Source of the DNA: CAYNKA01 sp964397655
GTDB taxonomy: Bacteria; Spirochaetota; Spirochaetia; DTKZ01
Assembly: GCA_964397655.1 (NCBI GenBank)
Contig: CAYNKA010000002.1
Coordinates: forward strand, 310,001 to 374,000
Direction: 5' to 3'
DNA length: 64,000 nucleotides
Shown piece after piece: positions 41,109 through 50,555 of the stretch. Position 1 is the first letter of the stretch. Each line of letters starts with the position of its first letter. A program made the position numbers and the translations under genes. The notes under the pieces were generated by a model. That model was not told the DNA's origin, ran no database searches, and saw nothing but the letters and a program-made list of their open reading frames with translations.

Positions 41109-43454
41109 ATGACGGCCTTCCTCGGTTTCCGAGCCCTCGCAACGGGGCCCTACATCGGGTTTCGATTCGCTCCTCGAGACGACGGTTGGTTCGTCGCCTC
41201 GATCGATCGGGACAGCCCGGCGGCGGCCTTCGAGGCCTATAAGGGTTGGAGACTGGTAAGGATAAACGATCGGGAGATCGGCAAATACGATCTCATGGAC
41301 GACTTCGACGTCATTCCGGACAGACGGAGCCTCCTACGCTACGCCGACACCCAGAAGGAATTCGTCGACACCATAGGGCCTGGAAGCGTCGTGAACTTCG
41401 TCTTCAGATCGCCGGATTCTGGAAGGGAGGAGGCGGTCCGCGCCAAGGCCGAGGTCATGCCGATCCTCCAGGTCGTTGCGCGGGTCTCCATCCTCTTCAG
41501 CCTCGCCGTCGTCTGCCTCGCGATCGGGCTCGCGGTGGTCATGAAGAAACCGGACGACCTCCGCGCCAAGGTCTTCTTCCTCCTCGTGTTCACCACGAGC
41601 CTCATCCTGTTCACCTTCGGGTCGTGGTCGTCCCGCGATCTCGCCATGGACGGGAAAATCTTCCTCTTCCTCGTGGTCGTCAACAACCTCTACGCCTTTC
41701 CCTATTTTCCAGCCGTCTTCTTCCATTTCTGCATGATCTTCCCGACGGAAAAGAAATTCGTACTCCGGCACCGAAAGGCATTCACGGTCATCCTCTATGC
41801 GATACCCGCGATCGACGGCCTCTTTTTCATTCCGCGACTTTTTTTCTACGGCTACTACATGCTCTGGGGAGGGGGACTTCTCGGAAGTATCGCAGCCATG
41901 ATCCACGGCTATTTCTCGCAGAAATCCGCCCTGGCGCGGGCGCAGATGAAGTGGATACTCTGGGGTACGGCAGTCTTCTCCTTCGGCATGTTCTTCACCT
42001 ACACCGTGCCGATCATCCTCAACTCGCTCTCCTTCTACAATTCACTCGACTACTACAGCTACGTGCTTCCGAGCGTCTTCTTCCTGGCGGTCCCGGTCTC
42101 CTTCGCTTTCGCGATCATGCGCTTCCGCCTCATGGACATCGACATCCTCTTCGACACTACTTTCGTTTACGTGCTCATCATTGCAGCCTTTTTCGTCCTC
42201 GACGTGGCGATCTCCGCGGCCTTTACGTTCATCAACATAAGGGAGGCCCGGATAGTCTGGCCGGTGCAGACCCTCGTCGTCCTCTGGTTCGTTCTCGCGC
42301 TCTACGTCCCGCTCCGCGACAAGGTCACCAGGATGGTGAAGAGGCTGTTCAAGCGCGAATACTACGAGTTCAACGAGGTCTCCCTCGAATTCGGCAAGAA
42401 ACTCCTCGCCTCCGCCGACGAGCAGGAGGCTGTGGGCAATTACCTTTCTACCGTGAAAGGCATTCTACGACCGAAGTATGTATGGGGAGTGTTCTTTCGG
42501 GAGATGCCCACGGACAAGCTCTCTTCGTACCTCTTGTTGAAGCCAGGCGGCGATTGTCCGGTCCATTTCCGGAACGCGGCCGCCTCCCTCACCTCGCCTC
42601 GTCACGTGGCTTCGCTCCTTCCCGCGGTCCTTGATGCCACGGAACGGCTTCCCGAGGGGTTCCTGCCCGGCGTCGCCGTCCCCCTCCTCGGCCGCAAGGC
42701 GCCCGTGGGCGTCCTCGTCCTGGGGGAGAAGGAATCCGGTTCCCTTTACAACAGCAACGACCTCAAACTCCTCACCCTTCTGGGAGGGCAACTCTCGCTC
42801 TCGCTCGAAAGCATCATGAACCGCCGGGAGGCCGAGAAGCGCGAAATCGAGTCGCTCAAGGAACGGGAACGTCTTTCACGGGAGATCCACGACGGGATCG
42901 GCGGCAGCTTCAGCTCCGCCATCATGCTCGCGGACATGGCGATCAGGGACCGGGATCATGCCGCGGACGAACGGCTCGACCGGCTCAAAGCCGTCCTCGT
43001 CGAGGGCTTCATGGATCTCAGAAACCTCATCTGGACCATCGAGGAGAACGAGGACTCGCTGGGGCACCTCGCCGTATTCATCAGGGAAAAGATCGGGAGG
43101 GCCGCCGAAGGGGCCGACCTCAAGGCGAGCGTGGAGACGAGTTTCACGGACGAGACCATGAAGCTGCCGGCCGCCTTCCGCCTCAACCTCCTCCGGATCG
43201 TCCAGGAGCTCACAGCCAACGTCCTCAAGCACGCGGAAGCCTCCGAGATCCGGCTTTCCCTCGTTCAGCGCGACGGCGGGCTCGCCCTCCGATTCTCGGA
43301 CGACGGAAGGGGATTCGACGCGTCCTCGTCTCGCAGGAAAGGCTACGGACTGCGCAACATCAGGAAACGCTGCGAGGAGCTGCGAGGATCGGTGGAATTC
43401 GTTTCATCCTCGGAGGGGACCGCGGTCGAGATTTTCCTTCCCTTCAATGCCTGA
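41109..43454 (+). CDS. Multi-pass sensor histidine kinase (PDZ-like sensor, GAF, HisKA_3)
   Basis: 781 residues from ATG 41109; 795 if the ATC at 41067 is used. An extracytoplasmic PDZ-like segment (about 20-110: GWFVASIDRDSPAAAFEAYKGWRLVRIND, given by its ends) precedes eight or so membrane helices (about 120-400). A GAF-like domain follows (about 430-570), then HisKA_3 with phospho-acceptor SREIHDGIGG (His near 594) and a HATPase with NVLKHAEA and GRGFD. NarL-type regulators are the usual partner; one lies convergent and overlapping by 11 nt. Extending to ATC adds the hydrophobic LYFSLTGFCLMTAFLGF, completing a first membrane helix that is otherwise cut short. Confidence 0.87.
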   Translation: MTAFLGFRALATGPYIGFRFAPRDDGWFVASIDRDSPAAAFEAYKGWRLVRINDREIGKYDLMDDFDVIPDRRSLLRYADTQKEFVDTIGPGSVVNFVFRSPDSGREEAVRAKAEVMPILQVVARVSILFSLAVVCLAIGLAVVMKKPDDLRAKVFFLLVFTTSLILFTFGSWSSRDLAMDGKIFLFLVVVNNLYAFPYFPAVFFHFCMIFPTEKKFVLRHRKAFTVILYAIPAIDGLFFIPRLFFYGYYMLWGGGLLGSIAAMIHGYFSQKSALARAQMKWILWGTAVFSFGMFFTYTVPIILNSLSFYNSLDYYSYVLPSVFFLAVPVSFAFAIMRFRLMDIDILFDTTFVYVLIIAAFFVLDVAISAAFTFINIREARIVWPVQTLVVLWFVLALYVPLRDKVTRMVKRLFKREYYEFNEVSLEFGKKLLASADEQEAVGNYLSTVKGILRPKYVWGVFFREMPTDKLSSYLLLKPGGDCPVHFRNAAASLTSPRHVASLLPAVLDATERLPEGFLPGVAVPLLGRKAPVGVLVLGEKESGSLYNSNDLKLLTLLGGQLSLSLESIMNRREAEKREIESLKERERLSREIHDGIGGSFSSAIMLADMAIRDRDHAADERLDRLKAVLVEGFMDLRNLIWTIEENEDSLGHLAVFIREKIGRAAEGADLKASVETSFTDETMKLPAAFRLNLLRIVQELTANVLKHAEASEIRLSLVQRDGGLALRFSDDGRGFDASSSRRKGYGLRNIRKRCEELRGSVEFVSSSEGTAVEIFLPFNA

Positions 43455-44085
43455 TGATCTTGGCGACGGCCTCGCCGCGGGAATTCACCCGGAGCTTCTC
43501 GTAGATCTTTCGTATGTGGTTGTTCACGGTGAAGACGCTCACGCCGAGCTTCGCGGCGATCCGCTTGTAGGAATCCCCGTCCGTAAGAAGCTTCATGATC
43601 TCCTCTTCGCGGGGGGTGAGCCGATACTGTCCGCCTGACGGGCCGGCATCGGGTTTTCCGTCGAGGCCCATCGAGAACTCCCGAAGGACCTTCCTCGCCA
43701 CCTTGCCCGAGAGGAAGGACCCGCCGTTCGTCACGTCGCGGAGCGATTTCCGGAAATCCTCCCGGGGAGAAGCCTTCAGGATGTAGCCGCTGGCTCCGGC
43801 CTTGATCGCATCGAGGATGACGTCCGTGTCCTCGAACACGGTCTGGATGACGATTTCGAGGTCCGGGCGCCTCTCTTTGAGGAGTCTCGTGGTCTCGATG
43901 CCCGAGATCCCCGGGAGTCCCACGTCCATGAGCACGACCTGGAGGTCGGAGGCAGCGGGGATTTTTTCGAGCGCTTCCTCCCCCGAGCCGTAAAGAACGT
44001 CGACTTCGATGTCTCCGTCCTCGATGTATTCGGCGAGGAGGTCCGCCGCCTTGGGATCGTCTTCGACGATTGCCACGTGGATCAT
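43444..44085 (-). CDS. NarL/FixJ-family response regulator
   Basis: 213 residues. Receiver with EDD acidic pocket, phospho-acceptor Asp54 (VLMDVGLPG) and Lys in ILKASP; C-terminal LuxR-type helix-turn-helix LTPREEEIMKLLTDGDSYK, KLGVSVFTVNNHIRKIYEKL. ATG 44085 chosen because the promoter ends eight bases before it; the frame runs further upstream through the promoter. It is the likely partner of the convergent sensor kinase. Each of the two genes has its own promoter. Confidence 0.92.
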   Translation of the reverse strand: MIHVAIVEDDPKAADLLAEYIEDGDIEVDVLYGSGEEALEKIPAASDLQVVLMDVGLPGISGIETTRLLKERRPDLEIVIQTVFEDTDVILDAIKAGASGYILKASPREDFRKSLRDVTNGGSFLSGKVARKVLREFSMGLDGKPDAGPSGGQYRLTPREEEIMKLLTDGDSYKRIAAKLGVSVFTVNNHIRKIYEKLRVNSRGEAVAKIIRH

Positions 44086-44093
44086 CGTCGAAA

Positions 44094-44122
44094 AGGATAG
44101 CCCGTTATCTTCCCTCATGCAA
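44094..44122 (-). promoter_or_regulatory. Promoter of the NarL-type regulator, near-leaderless
   Basis: Minus strand TTGCAT (44117-44122), 17 bases, TATCCT (44094-44099), eight bases to the ATG. The -35 hexamer and spacing are the same as at the partner kinase's promoter. Confidence 0.65.
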
Positions 44123-44169
44123 GCTCGCTTCTTCGATGCCGCCTCAGGCCGCGGCCGTTCCGTCCCGAT

Positions 44170-46794
44170 CTACAACGCCCCGTACAGGACGAAGGGCGCC
44201 CAGTAGAAAGGCTTGTCGAACCTTCCTTTCAGGAACTCGCGTTTCACTTCGGAGAGAGCGGCCCCGTAGCTCTTCCCCTGCTTCACCTTCCCGTAGAACC
44301 GGATCATGAACTCCTTCGTCGCCTCGTCGCTCACGCTCCACAGCGACACCGCCACGTTCTTCGCCCCGGCGAGGAGAAAGCTCTGCGTCAGCCCCACCAC
44401 CCCCTCCCCGTCCAGGAGCTTCCCGAGCCCAGTCTCGCAGGCCGAAAGCGTCACGAGGTCCGCCTCCAGCTTGAGCGACACGATCTCCCCCATGTTGAGA
44501 TACCCGTCTTCCTTCGTCTGCCTCACCCCCGCAGCGGCGAGCGCCTCCTTCTGCCCCACGACCAGTGCCGAGAGCGCGGGATATTCCGGGTTCACCAACC
44601 CGTGGGTCGCAAAGTGCACGATCCGGTAATCCGCAAGCTTTTCTCCCTTGCCCAGCTCCTTGATCCTCTCCTCCCTCACCTCGGGCCCGAGGTACAGGTG
44701 CTGGCTTCGTTCATCGGCCTTCGGATAGAACAGTTCCCCCGCGGCCCTCACTTCCACGCTCGTGCCGGGCAGGTTCTTGAACGTGTACCCGAGGTTCGCG
44801 TACACCTCCCCTAAGGACTGGTTCGCGTCCTCCAGTACCGACATGCCCCGGTCCCCGGAGACGCTTTTCCGGGCGCTTTCAGCCGCGACCGCCGACGGCT
44901 TCGCGCCCCGGGACTTGTCGGCTCCGCCCGCGGCCTGATACAGGGCCCCGCCGAAGGCCACGAAGGGATACTTCTTCACCCCCAGGGGCCGCGCGAGACG
45001 TCCCGCGAGCGAGGCCGACTGCACGTAGGCCACGTCCCGCTCCTCGATGAAGCATCTGCCCTTCTCGTCCTTGAGCAGTTCGAAGGGCACGAAGGCGAGC
45101 TCGCCGTCGGGAACGATGACGACCCGTTTCGCTCCCTTGAGCGATCCGGCTATAGGTTCCAGGAGCATTTTGTACAGGCTCCGCCGCGGGTCCTCCTTGG
45201 CTTGAGACGCGGGCATCGTTTCCGGCTTGCCCGGCCCTTCGATCGTGATGCCCCGGCTTCCTTCCGGCGCTTCCGGCCCGTTCAGCACCCAGTCCCTCAG
45301 GGCCTTCACCTGAGCCTCAAGGTCCCAGGCCGACACATGTTTCGCCTCCAGCCCAGTCTTGGTGAGGACAAAGATGAGAAGGCCGTTTCCCGATTTCCCG
45401 TATTCGACCAACACGGTCGAATCGTCCAGGAGGCATTGCGCCTCCTTCGCCGTGAGGATCTTCGGCTCTAGAAAGGATTTGTACCGCGGATACTTGGCGT
45501 AGAGGTCCTTGAGCCGGGCTTCGTATTCCCTGCCGATCTTCGCGAGTTCCATGTCCTCATCGGCCGAAGGTTTTCCGATCCGCTGTTTTTCAGCGATGGC
45601 CTGCTCGTAGACGCCGGCTTTCCGCTTGAGGTCCTCGAATGTCTTTTTCAGGGCCGGCCCGATTTCCGGGCTGTAGAAAACCGCGTTCTTGGAAAGGTCG
45701 TCGAGGAGGCTTCGGGACTTCGCGAGCTCGAGATAGTAGAAGGCCGAAGCATGATCCTTCAGCTCGAGAAAGTAACCGGCGAGGCTCTTGTAGGCGGTCA
45801 CGATCCTCACGAGGTACGTGGCCTTGGTCTTGGAATCGAGGCCGATTTTGTCGCGGCAGGCTTCGAAGTTGGCGACCGCTTTCCCGCAGAGCTTCACCGC
45901 CTCTGCGTAATTCCCCCGCCGGGCCTGGAGGTCGCCGAGCTTGTTGTAGATCGCCGCCGCGAGGTACCCGTCGTCCCAGCCCCTCGCCTTGTAGATCGCG
46001 AGCGTCTTGTAGAAGTATTCCTCCGCCTCTTGGGACCTCCCCGCGAGCGGCGAGGAACCCAGAGTGATTCCGCCGAGGATGCCCGCGATGCCTTCGTAGA
46101 CCCGGGCGATCGAGGGATGGTCCGAAGGCAGCTGGTTCATGTAGGCCTTGAGCGCCTTGCGGTAATAATCGTAGGCCTGCTCCAAGCCTGAAGAGTCCTT
46201 CTCGAGGTAGCTCGCGTAGTTCATGTAGGTGATCGCCGTGTCGAGATCCATGGGACCGAGCCGCTCCTCGCGGATCTTGAGCGCCAGGTCGAGATGCCGC
46301 TTCGCGCTTTCCCTGTCGTTCCGCTCGTCGTAGAGGACGCCGAGGTTGTTGTGCACGACGGCAGCGAGCGGTGAATCCGCCCCCGCCAGTCCGATGCGGA
46401 TTTCGAGGGACTTCCTGTAGAGCGCGATCGCGTCGTCGATCCTTCCCTGGTATTTGTAGATGACCGCGACGTTGTTGTAATAGCTCGAAAGAGGTCCTTG
46501 ATAGTCGAGGGCCTCCGCCAGCTCCTTCACTTTGAGGTAATGGCCGAGGGCGCTTTCGTAGGCGTAGACGGTCTGGTCCATCATCGCGATGCCGAGATGG
46601 GCGTCGCAGAGGGCCTTGCGGTTCCCCTCGCTCTCGGCCGCCTTCGCCGAAGCCTCGAATTTCGCACGGGCCTCCTCGATCCTGCCGTTTCGGTAGAGGT
46701 TCCTGCCCTCGGCGTAGAAATCTGCGGAGGACTGGGCCGGCAGGACGGCAGCGGCTGTCAGAAGCGCCGCGAACAACATCAACCTCTTCATCAT
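44170..46794 (-). CDS. Exported TPR-CHAT (caspase-like) protein
   Basis: 874 residues. Signal peptide (MKRLMLFAALLTAAAVLPAQSS), TPR/Tpr12-type repeats over about 25-400 (YRNGRIEEARAKFEASAKA, YQGRIDDAIALYRKSLEIR, AKRHLDLALKIREERLG), a coiled linker and a C-terminal CHAT domain. The predicted catalytic pair of clan CD proteases is present: His in VHFATHGLVNPEYP (near 726) and Cys in VTLSACETGLG (near 785). FLLAGAKNVAVSLWSVSDEAT is the usual CHAT tail. Cytoplasmic CHAT proteases act in defence and signalling; exported TPR-CHAT proteins have no established role. Preceded by GGGAGG, 31 nt after the ankyrin/Sel1 gene, so the two form an operon. Confidence 0.88.
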   Translation of the reverse strand: MMKRLMLFAALLTAAAVLPAQSSADFYAEGRNLYRNGRIEEARAKFEASAKAAESEGNRKALCDAHLGIAMMDQTVYAYESALGHYLKVKELAEALDYQGPLSSYYNNVAVIYKYQGRIDDAIALYRKSLEIRIGLAGADSPLAAVVHNNLGVLYDERNDRESAKRHLDLALKIREERLGPMDLDTAITYMNYASYLEKDSSGLEQAYDYYRKALKAYMNQLPSDHPSIARVYEGIAGILGGITLGSSPLAGRSQEAEEYFYKTLAIYKARGWDDGYLAAAIYNKLGDLQARRGNYAEAVKLCGKAVANFEACRDKIGLDSKTKATYLVRIVTAYKSLAGYFLELKDHASAFYYLELAKSRSLLDDLSKNAVFYSPEIGPALKKTFEDLKRKAGVYEQAIAEKQRIGKPSADEDMELAKIGREYEARLKDLYAKYPRYKSFLEPKILTAKEAQCLLDDSTVLVEYGKSGNGLLIFVLTKTGLEAKHVSAWDLEAQVKALRDWVLNGPEAPEGSRGITIEGPGKPETMPASQAKEDPRRSLYKMLLEPIAGSLKGAKRVVIVPDGELAFVPFELLKDEKGRCFIEERDVAYVQSASLAGRLARPLGVKKYPFVAFGGALYQAAGGADKSRGAKPSAVAAESARKSVSGDRGMSVLEDANQSLGEVYANLGYTFKNLPGTSVEVRAAGELFYPKADERSQHLYLGPEVREERIKELGKGEKLADYRIVHFATHGLVNPEYPALSALVVGQKEALAAAGVRQTKEDGYLNMGEIVSLKLEADLVTLSACETGLGKLLDGEGVVGLTQSFLLAGAKNVAVSLWSVSDEATKEFMIRFYGKVKQGKSYGAALSEVKREFLKGRFDKPFYWAPFVLYGAL

Positions 46795-46825
46795 AACGAC
46801 GACGCCTCCCTGTGTGTCCCGAAAT

Positions 46826-48805
46826 TCACTTTTTCTGGACGAATCGATAACTTATCGAATTCGGCCCCTCGTTAGGCGCGGACTCGTACGTGCCGTCCTG
46901 GTATTTATAATTCGAGAAGATGCAGCCGTGCTGCGATTTCAGAACCTCGATGTGCTTGACCGCTTCCGTGAAACCCATCCGAGCCGATTCACGGAGCGAT
47001 CTGAAACACAGGGTCTCGTTCTTGTTCGTCCCGATGCCGCCACCGTAGGCCTCATAGAGCCGGAACAGACCTTCGGCGTCACCCGCATCGGCTGCGGCCT
47101 TCCAGCGTCGGAAGCCTTCCCTCGGGTCCTTCTGCACCCCACAATACCCGTTAACGTAGATCGAACCCAGATGAAGATGTGCCCGCGGAACCTGATGCGT
47201 ATCGGCGATCATCTTCAGGTACTTGAAAGCGTTCACTTCCTCCGCATAGCCGTAGCTGATTGAGGCAGCAAATGCGTCCGCCGCCTTTTCCAGGTTCTTC
47301 TCCGTCCCCAGACCGTTGTAGTAACACGATCCGAGGTTGAAGCTCGCGAAGCCGCTTCTCCCGTCGGCGGCCTTTTTCAACAAGGAAAAGCCTTTCGTCT
47401 CGTCCTTCGCGACGCCTTTTCCCTGGAGATACAGAGTCCCCAAAAAGGCCTGAGCGTCCGTATGGCCGCGGTCGGCGGCGAGGGAGAAAAGCCTCACCGC
47501 CTCGGCGGCATCGGCGACGACCCCTTGTCCCGAGTAGCACAGGTAACCAAGTCGGAATTCAGCCGGGGCATAACCCTTCGCCGCCGCTCGCTTATAGAGC
47601 GCTACGGCCTCCTTCTCGTCCTTGGGGACGCCTTCGGCGCCGGCGATGAGGTAGCCGGCGAGCCGGTCCTGCGCCGCCGTGTCGCCCCCGGCGGAGAGTT
47701 CCTTAAGCCGTCGGACGACGTAAGCCGAATAGCCGGCTTGTTCGGCGAAGAAAATATCGCCGGGAAGGGAATAGGTTATCCCGCTTTCGGTGATCGAGGT
47801 CTTCATTCGCTCGTACTGCTTGTATTCCTCGAGTTCCTTGCCGGTCGGCTCCTTCGCCTTCGGGACTGTTTTCAATCCGCCGTTCTTTACCGTCTCCGCG
47901 GTTTTTCCCGAGGTGCGGCCGGCTTCAGCCGTCTTCGGCGGATCCTGTTTTTTCTGCCCCTTCCACGTGGCGAGCTGGTAGCACTTTTTCCCCGCATTGT
48001 TCGCGGCTTCCAGGTCCGCCCCGGCCTTGACGAGGAGGTCCACGATCTCAGCCTGTTTCTTAGCGTCCGAGCATTCCGCAGCCGCGAAAAGGACGTTCGG
48101 CGCGTCCTTCCCGCCCCCCTTCGTGACGTCGGCCTTCGCCGCGAGCAGGACCTGCACGGATTCCTTGTACCCTCTCCTGGCCGCGGTCCCGAGCGGGGAA
48201 TACCCGTCGTTGTCCGTTATGTTCGGATCGGCGCCCTTCTCCAGGAGGACTTTGATTGTCTTCGCATAGTCCCAATAGGCCGCCAGGTTGAGGGGCGTCT
48301 TGCCCTGGGAATCGCGGGCGTTCTTGTCCGCTCCGCTGTCGATGAGAAAGGCCGCCGTCTTCTCCCCCCCGCTCGTGTTCGCCCCCGCATGGAGCAGGTT
48401 CCACTTGTTGTACTTCGACAGCACGACGTCCATCTTGGCCCCCTTCGAGGCGAGATATTTCAGCATGTCGAGGTATCCCCAATACACCGCGATGCGCGAG
48501 GGATAATTATAGTCGTTCGCCCCCAGATTCGGATCCGCTCCGAGGTCTTCGATGAGGTACTTCGCCCAGGCCATCTGGTTCCGTTCGACGGCGGTCATGA
48601 GCGGGGTGTATCCGGTGTCCGGATCGATCGTGTCGACCTTTTCTCCCTTGGAGATCCGCTTGGCGAATTCCGTCCGGTTGTCGTCCCTCACGAGGTCGTT
48701 GAGCGTGGCGCAGCCCGAGAACAACGAAACAACCAGGAACGCCGCACAGAGTGCGACGAAGGCGCTCCGTCCCTGACAGCGGGAATTCCGGGAAAGGTCG
48801 GTCAT
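46826..48805 (-). CDS. Lipoprotein with ankyrin and Sel1 repeats
   Basis: 659 residues. Lipoprotein signal (AFLVVSLFSGC, Cys near residue 32). About six ankyrin repeats (about 60-290: TGYTPLMTAVERNQMAWAKYLI, QGKTPLNLAAYWDYAKTIKVLLEKGADPN, quoted in part), a Lys/Thr-rich linker (about 290-345), then five Sel1/TPR-like repeats (about 385-620: AEFRLGYLCYSGQGVVADAAEAV, AFLGTLYLQGKGVAKDETKGF). Both repeat types are protein-binding scaffolds, here tethered to a membrane. CAGGAGG precedes the ATG. Pairing with the exported CHAT protein suggests a shared envelope role. Confidence 0.88.
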   Translation of the reverse strand: MTDLSRNSRCQGRSAFVALCAAFLVVSLFSGCATLNDLVRDDNRTEFAKRISKGEKVDTIDPDTGYTPLMTAVERNQMAWAKYLIEDLGADPNLGANDYNYPSRIAVYWGYLDMLKYLASKGAKMDVVLSKYNKWNLLHAGANTSGGEKTAAFLIDSGADKNARDSQGKTPLNLAAYWDYAKTIKVLLEKGADPNITDNDGYSPLGTAARRGYKESVQVLLAAKADVTKGGGKDAPNVLFAAAECSDAKKQAEIVDLLVKAGADLEAANNAGKKCYQLATWKGQKKQDPPKTAEAGRTSGKTAETVKNGGLKTVPKAKEPTGKELEEYKQYERMKTSITESGITYSLPGDIFFAEQAGYSAYVVRRLKELSAGGDTAAQDRLAGYLIAGAEGVPKDEKEAVALYKRAAAKGYAPAEFRLGYLCYSGQGVVADAAEAVRLFSLAADRGHTDAQAFLGTLYLQGKGVAKDETKGFSLLKKAADGRSGFASFNLGSCYYNGLGTEKNLEKAADAFAASISYGYAEEVNAFKYLKMIADTHQVPRAHLHLGSIYVNGYCGVQKDPREGFRRWKAAADAGDAEGLFRLYEAYGGGIGTNKNETLCFRSLRESARMGFTEAVKHIEVLKSQHGCIFSNYKYQDGTYESAPNEGPNSISYRFVQKK

Positions 48806-48975
48806 GATCGTCCTCCTGTAAGAAAAGCCGATCTCCGTCCGATGGGGACGCGGCGGAGACCGGCGTCGAAACTTTTTTACCTGCCTTCGATTCTGGACCC
48901 GGTCCGCGGATTCTGCTACGGACTAAAACTAGCTACACGAAGGCCGTTCGGGCGCGGACGACTACGGGCCCGGCC

Positions 48976-49004
48976 TTGCCCAAGGCCGTCGGCCTTGCTA
49001 CCAT
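48976..49004 (+). promoter_or_regulatory. Promoter of murE, leaderless type
   Basis: TTGCCC (48976-48981), 17 bases, TACCAT (48999-49004), exactly six bases (TCCTCC) to the ATG at 49011. No ribosome site; TCCTCC is anti-Shine-Dalgarno-like. Confidence 0.55.
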
Positions 49005-49010
49005 TCCTCC

Positions 49011-50555
49011 ATGACGCAGAAACGACTTTCCGAGATTCTCTCGGCGGCCCCGGGCGCCGTTTCACTTATCGGAACGGCCTCGGGCCCGGCTGACCCGCTC
49101 GTCACCGGCCTCGCCTACGACTCCCGCGACGTCGAGCCCGGCTTCCTGTTTTTCGCCCTGGACGGAGTCCACACCGACGGCAACAGGTTCATCGCGGCGG
49201 CAGTGGAGAACGGAGCCGTCGCGGTCGTTTCCGCCCGGGAACCCGCGTTCCCCCCGCCCGAGGGCGTGGCGTATCTCCGTGCGGCCGACGCGAGGAAGGC
49301 CATGTCCGCGATCTCGGCGGCCTTCTTCGACCGGCCCTCGCGCAGGCTCAGGACGATCGGCGTCACCGGTACGGACGGCAAGAGCTCGACGGTCTATTTC
49401 ATCCACCAGCTCCTGGAGAGCCGCGGCGCGAAGGCCGGGTTACTCTCCACGGTCTCCTTCGTGAAGGACAGGGAACTCGAGAAGAATCCCTTCAGGCAGT
49501 CCACGCCGGAGGCGCCGCTCATCCACGGAATCCTCGCCGAGATGCTCGCTCACGGCAAGGAATACGCGGTCGTCGAGGCGACCTCCCACGGACTCTCGGA
49601 GCGGACCGCCCGGCTCCTCGACGTCGAGTTCGACGCGGCGGTCCTCACGAACGTTACTCACGAGCACCTCGAGTTCCACGGCACCTGGGAGAAATACTGC
49701 GACGACAAGATCAACCTGTTCCGCAGCCTCGACGCCGGGAGGACCGCCGGGAAGGACATACCCTGCTTCGGCCTCGCCAACGCTGACGACCGGAGCTACC
49801 CCCTGGTCAGGGCTGCGACGAGCGCCCCCCTCCTCGCCTACAGCGTCCTCAGGGCCGACACGGACCTCTACGCGACGGAGATCGAACCCGACATCGAGGG
49901 AACCTCCTTCGTGCTCCACGACGGGGCCGGCTCCGGAAGGGTCCGCCTTCCCTTGCCCGGAGTCTTCAACGTGGAGAACGCACTCGCCTCCGCCGGGGCG
50001 GCGGCCCGGCTCCTCGGCATCAACGCCGCGGACCTCATTCCCGCGATCGAGAGACTCCGCGGCGTGAAAGGAAGAATGAGTCCCGTCCGCGCGGGTCAGC
50101 CCTTCTCGGTGATCGTCGACTACGCCCACACGCCAGGCGCCTTCCGGCGGCTTTTTCCCATGGCCCGCGGATACACGAAGGGAAGGCTCATTTCGGTCTT
50201 CGGTTCGGGAGGCGAGCGCGACACGGAGAAAAGGCCCATCCAGGGCAGGATAGCGTCGGAGCATTCGGACGTCGTGATTCTTTCGAACGAGGACCCGCGG
50301 GGCGAGGATCCGATGAAGCTGCTCGAGGACATAGCCGCGGGCTGCGGCGAAATGCGCCGCGGCAGGGACCTTCTCCTCATACCGGACCGCAGGGAGGCGA
50401 TTCGCGAGGCTTTCGGCATCGCAGGACCAGGGGATACCGTTCTTCTCCTCGGCAAGGGCCACGAGGGGAGCATCATCCTCAAGGACGGCCCCGTTCCCTG
50501 GGACGAGATCGACACGGCGAAGGAGATCCTCGCAGAGATGGGGTACGGACCCTAG
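49011..50555 (+). CDS. murE: UDP-N-acetylmuramoyl-L-alanyl-D-glutamate--diamino acid ligase
   Basis: 514 residues, three Mur domains: VTGLAYDSRDVEPGFLFFAL, P-loop GVTGTDGKSSTVYF, VEATSHGLSER, TNVTHEHLEFHGTWEKYCDDK (carbamylated Lys) and VDYAHTPGAFRRLF. It adds the third amino acid of the stem peptide. The specificity loop reads NEDPRGEDP where DAP-adding enzymes have DNPR; spirochaetes such as Treponema use L-ornithine, so a non-DAP substrate is plausible but not proven. The 3' end overlaps the convergent kinase gene by 4 nt. Confidence 0.92.
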   Translation: MTQKRLSEILSAAPGAVSLIGTASGPADPLVTGLAYDSRDVEPGFLFFALDGVHTDGNRFIAAAVENGAVAVVSAREPAFPPPEGVAYLRAADARKAMSAISAAFFDRPSRRLRTIGVTGTDGKSSTVYFIHQLLESRGAKAGLLSTVSFVKDRELEKNPFRQSTPEAPLIHGILAEMLAHGKEYAVVEATSHGLSERTARLLDVEFDAAVLTNVTHEHLEFHGTWEKYCDDKINLFRSLDAGRTAGKDIPCFGLANADDRSYPLVRAATSAPLLAYSVLRADTDLYATEIEPDIEGTSFVLHDGAGSGRVRLPLPGVFNVENALASAGAAARLLGINAADLIPAIERLRGVKGRMSPVRAGQPFSVIVDYAHTPGAFRRLFPMARGYTKGRLISVFGSGGERDTEKRPIQGRIASEHSDVVILSNEDPRGEDPMKLLEDIAAGCGEMRRGRDLLLIPDRREAIREAFGIAGPGDTVLLLGKGHEGSIILKDGPVPWDEIDTAKEILAEMGYGP

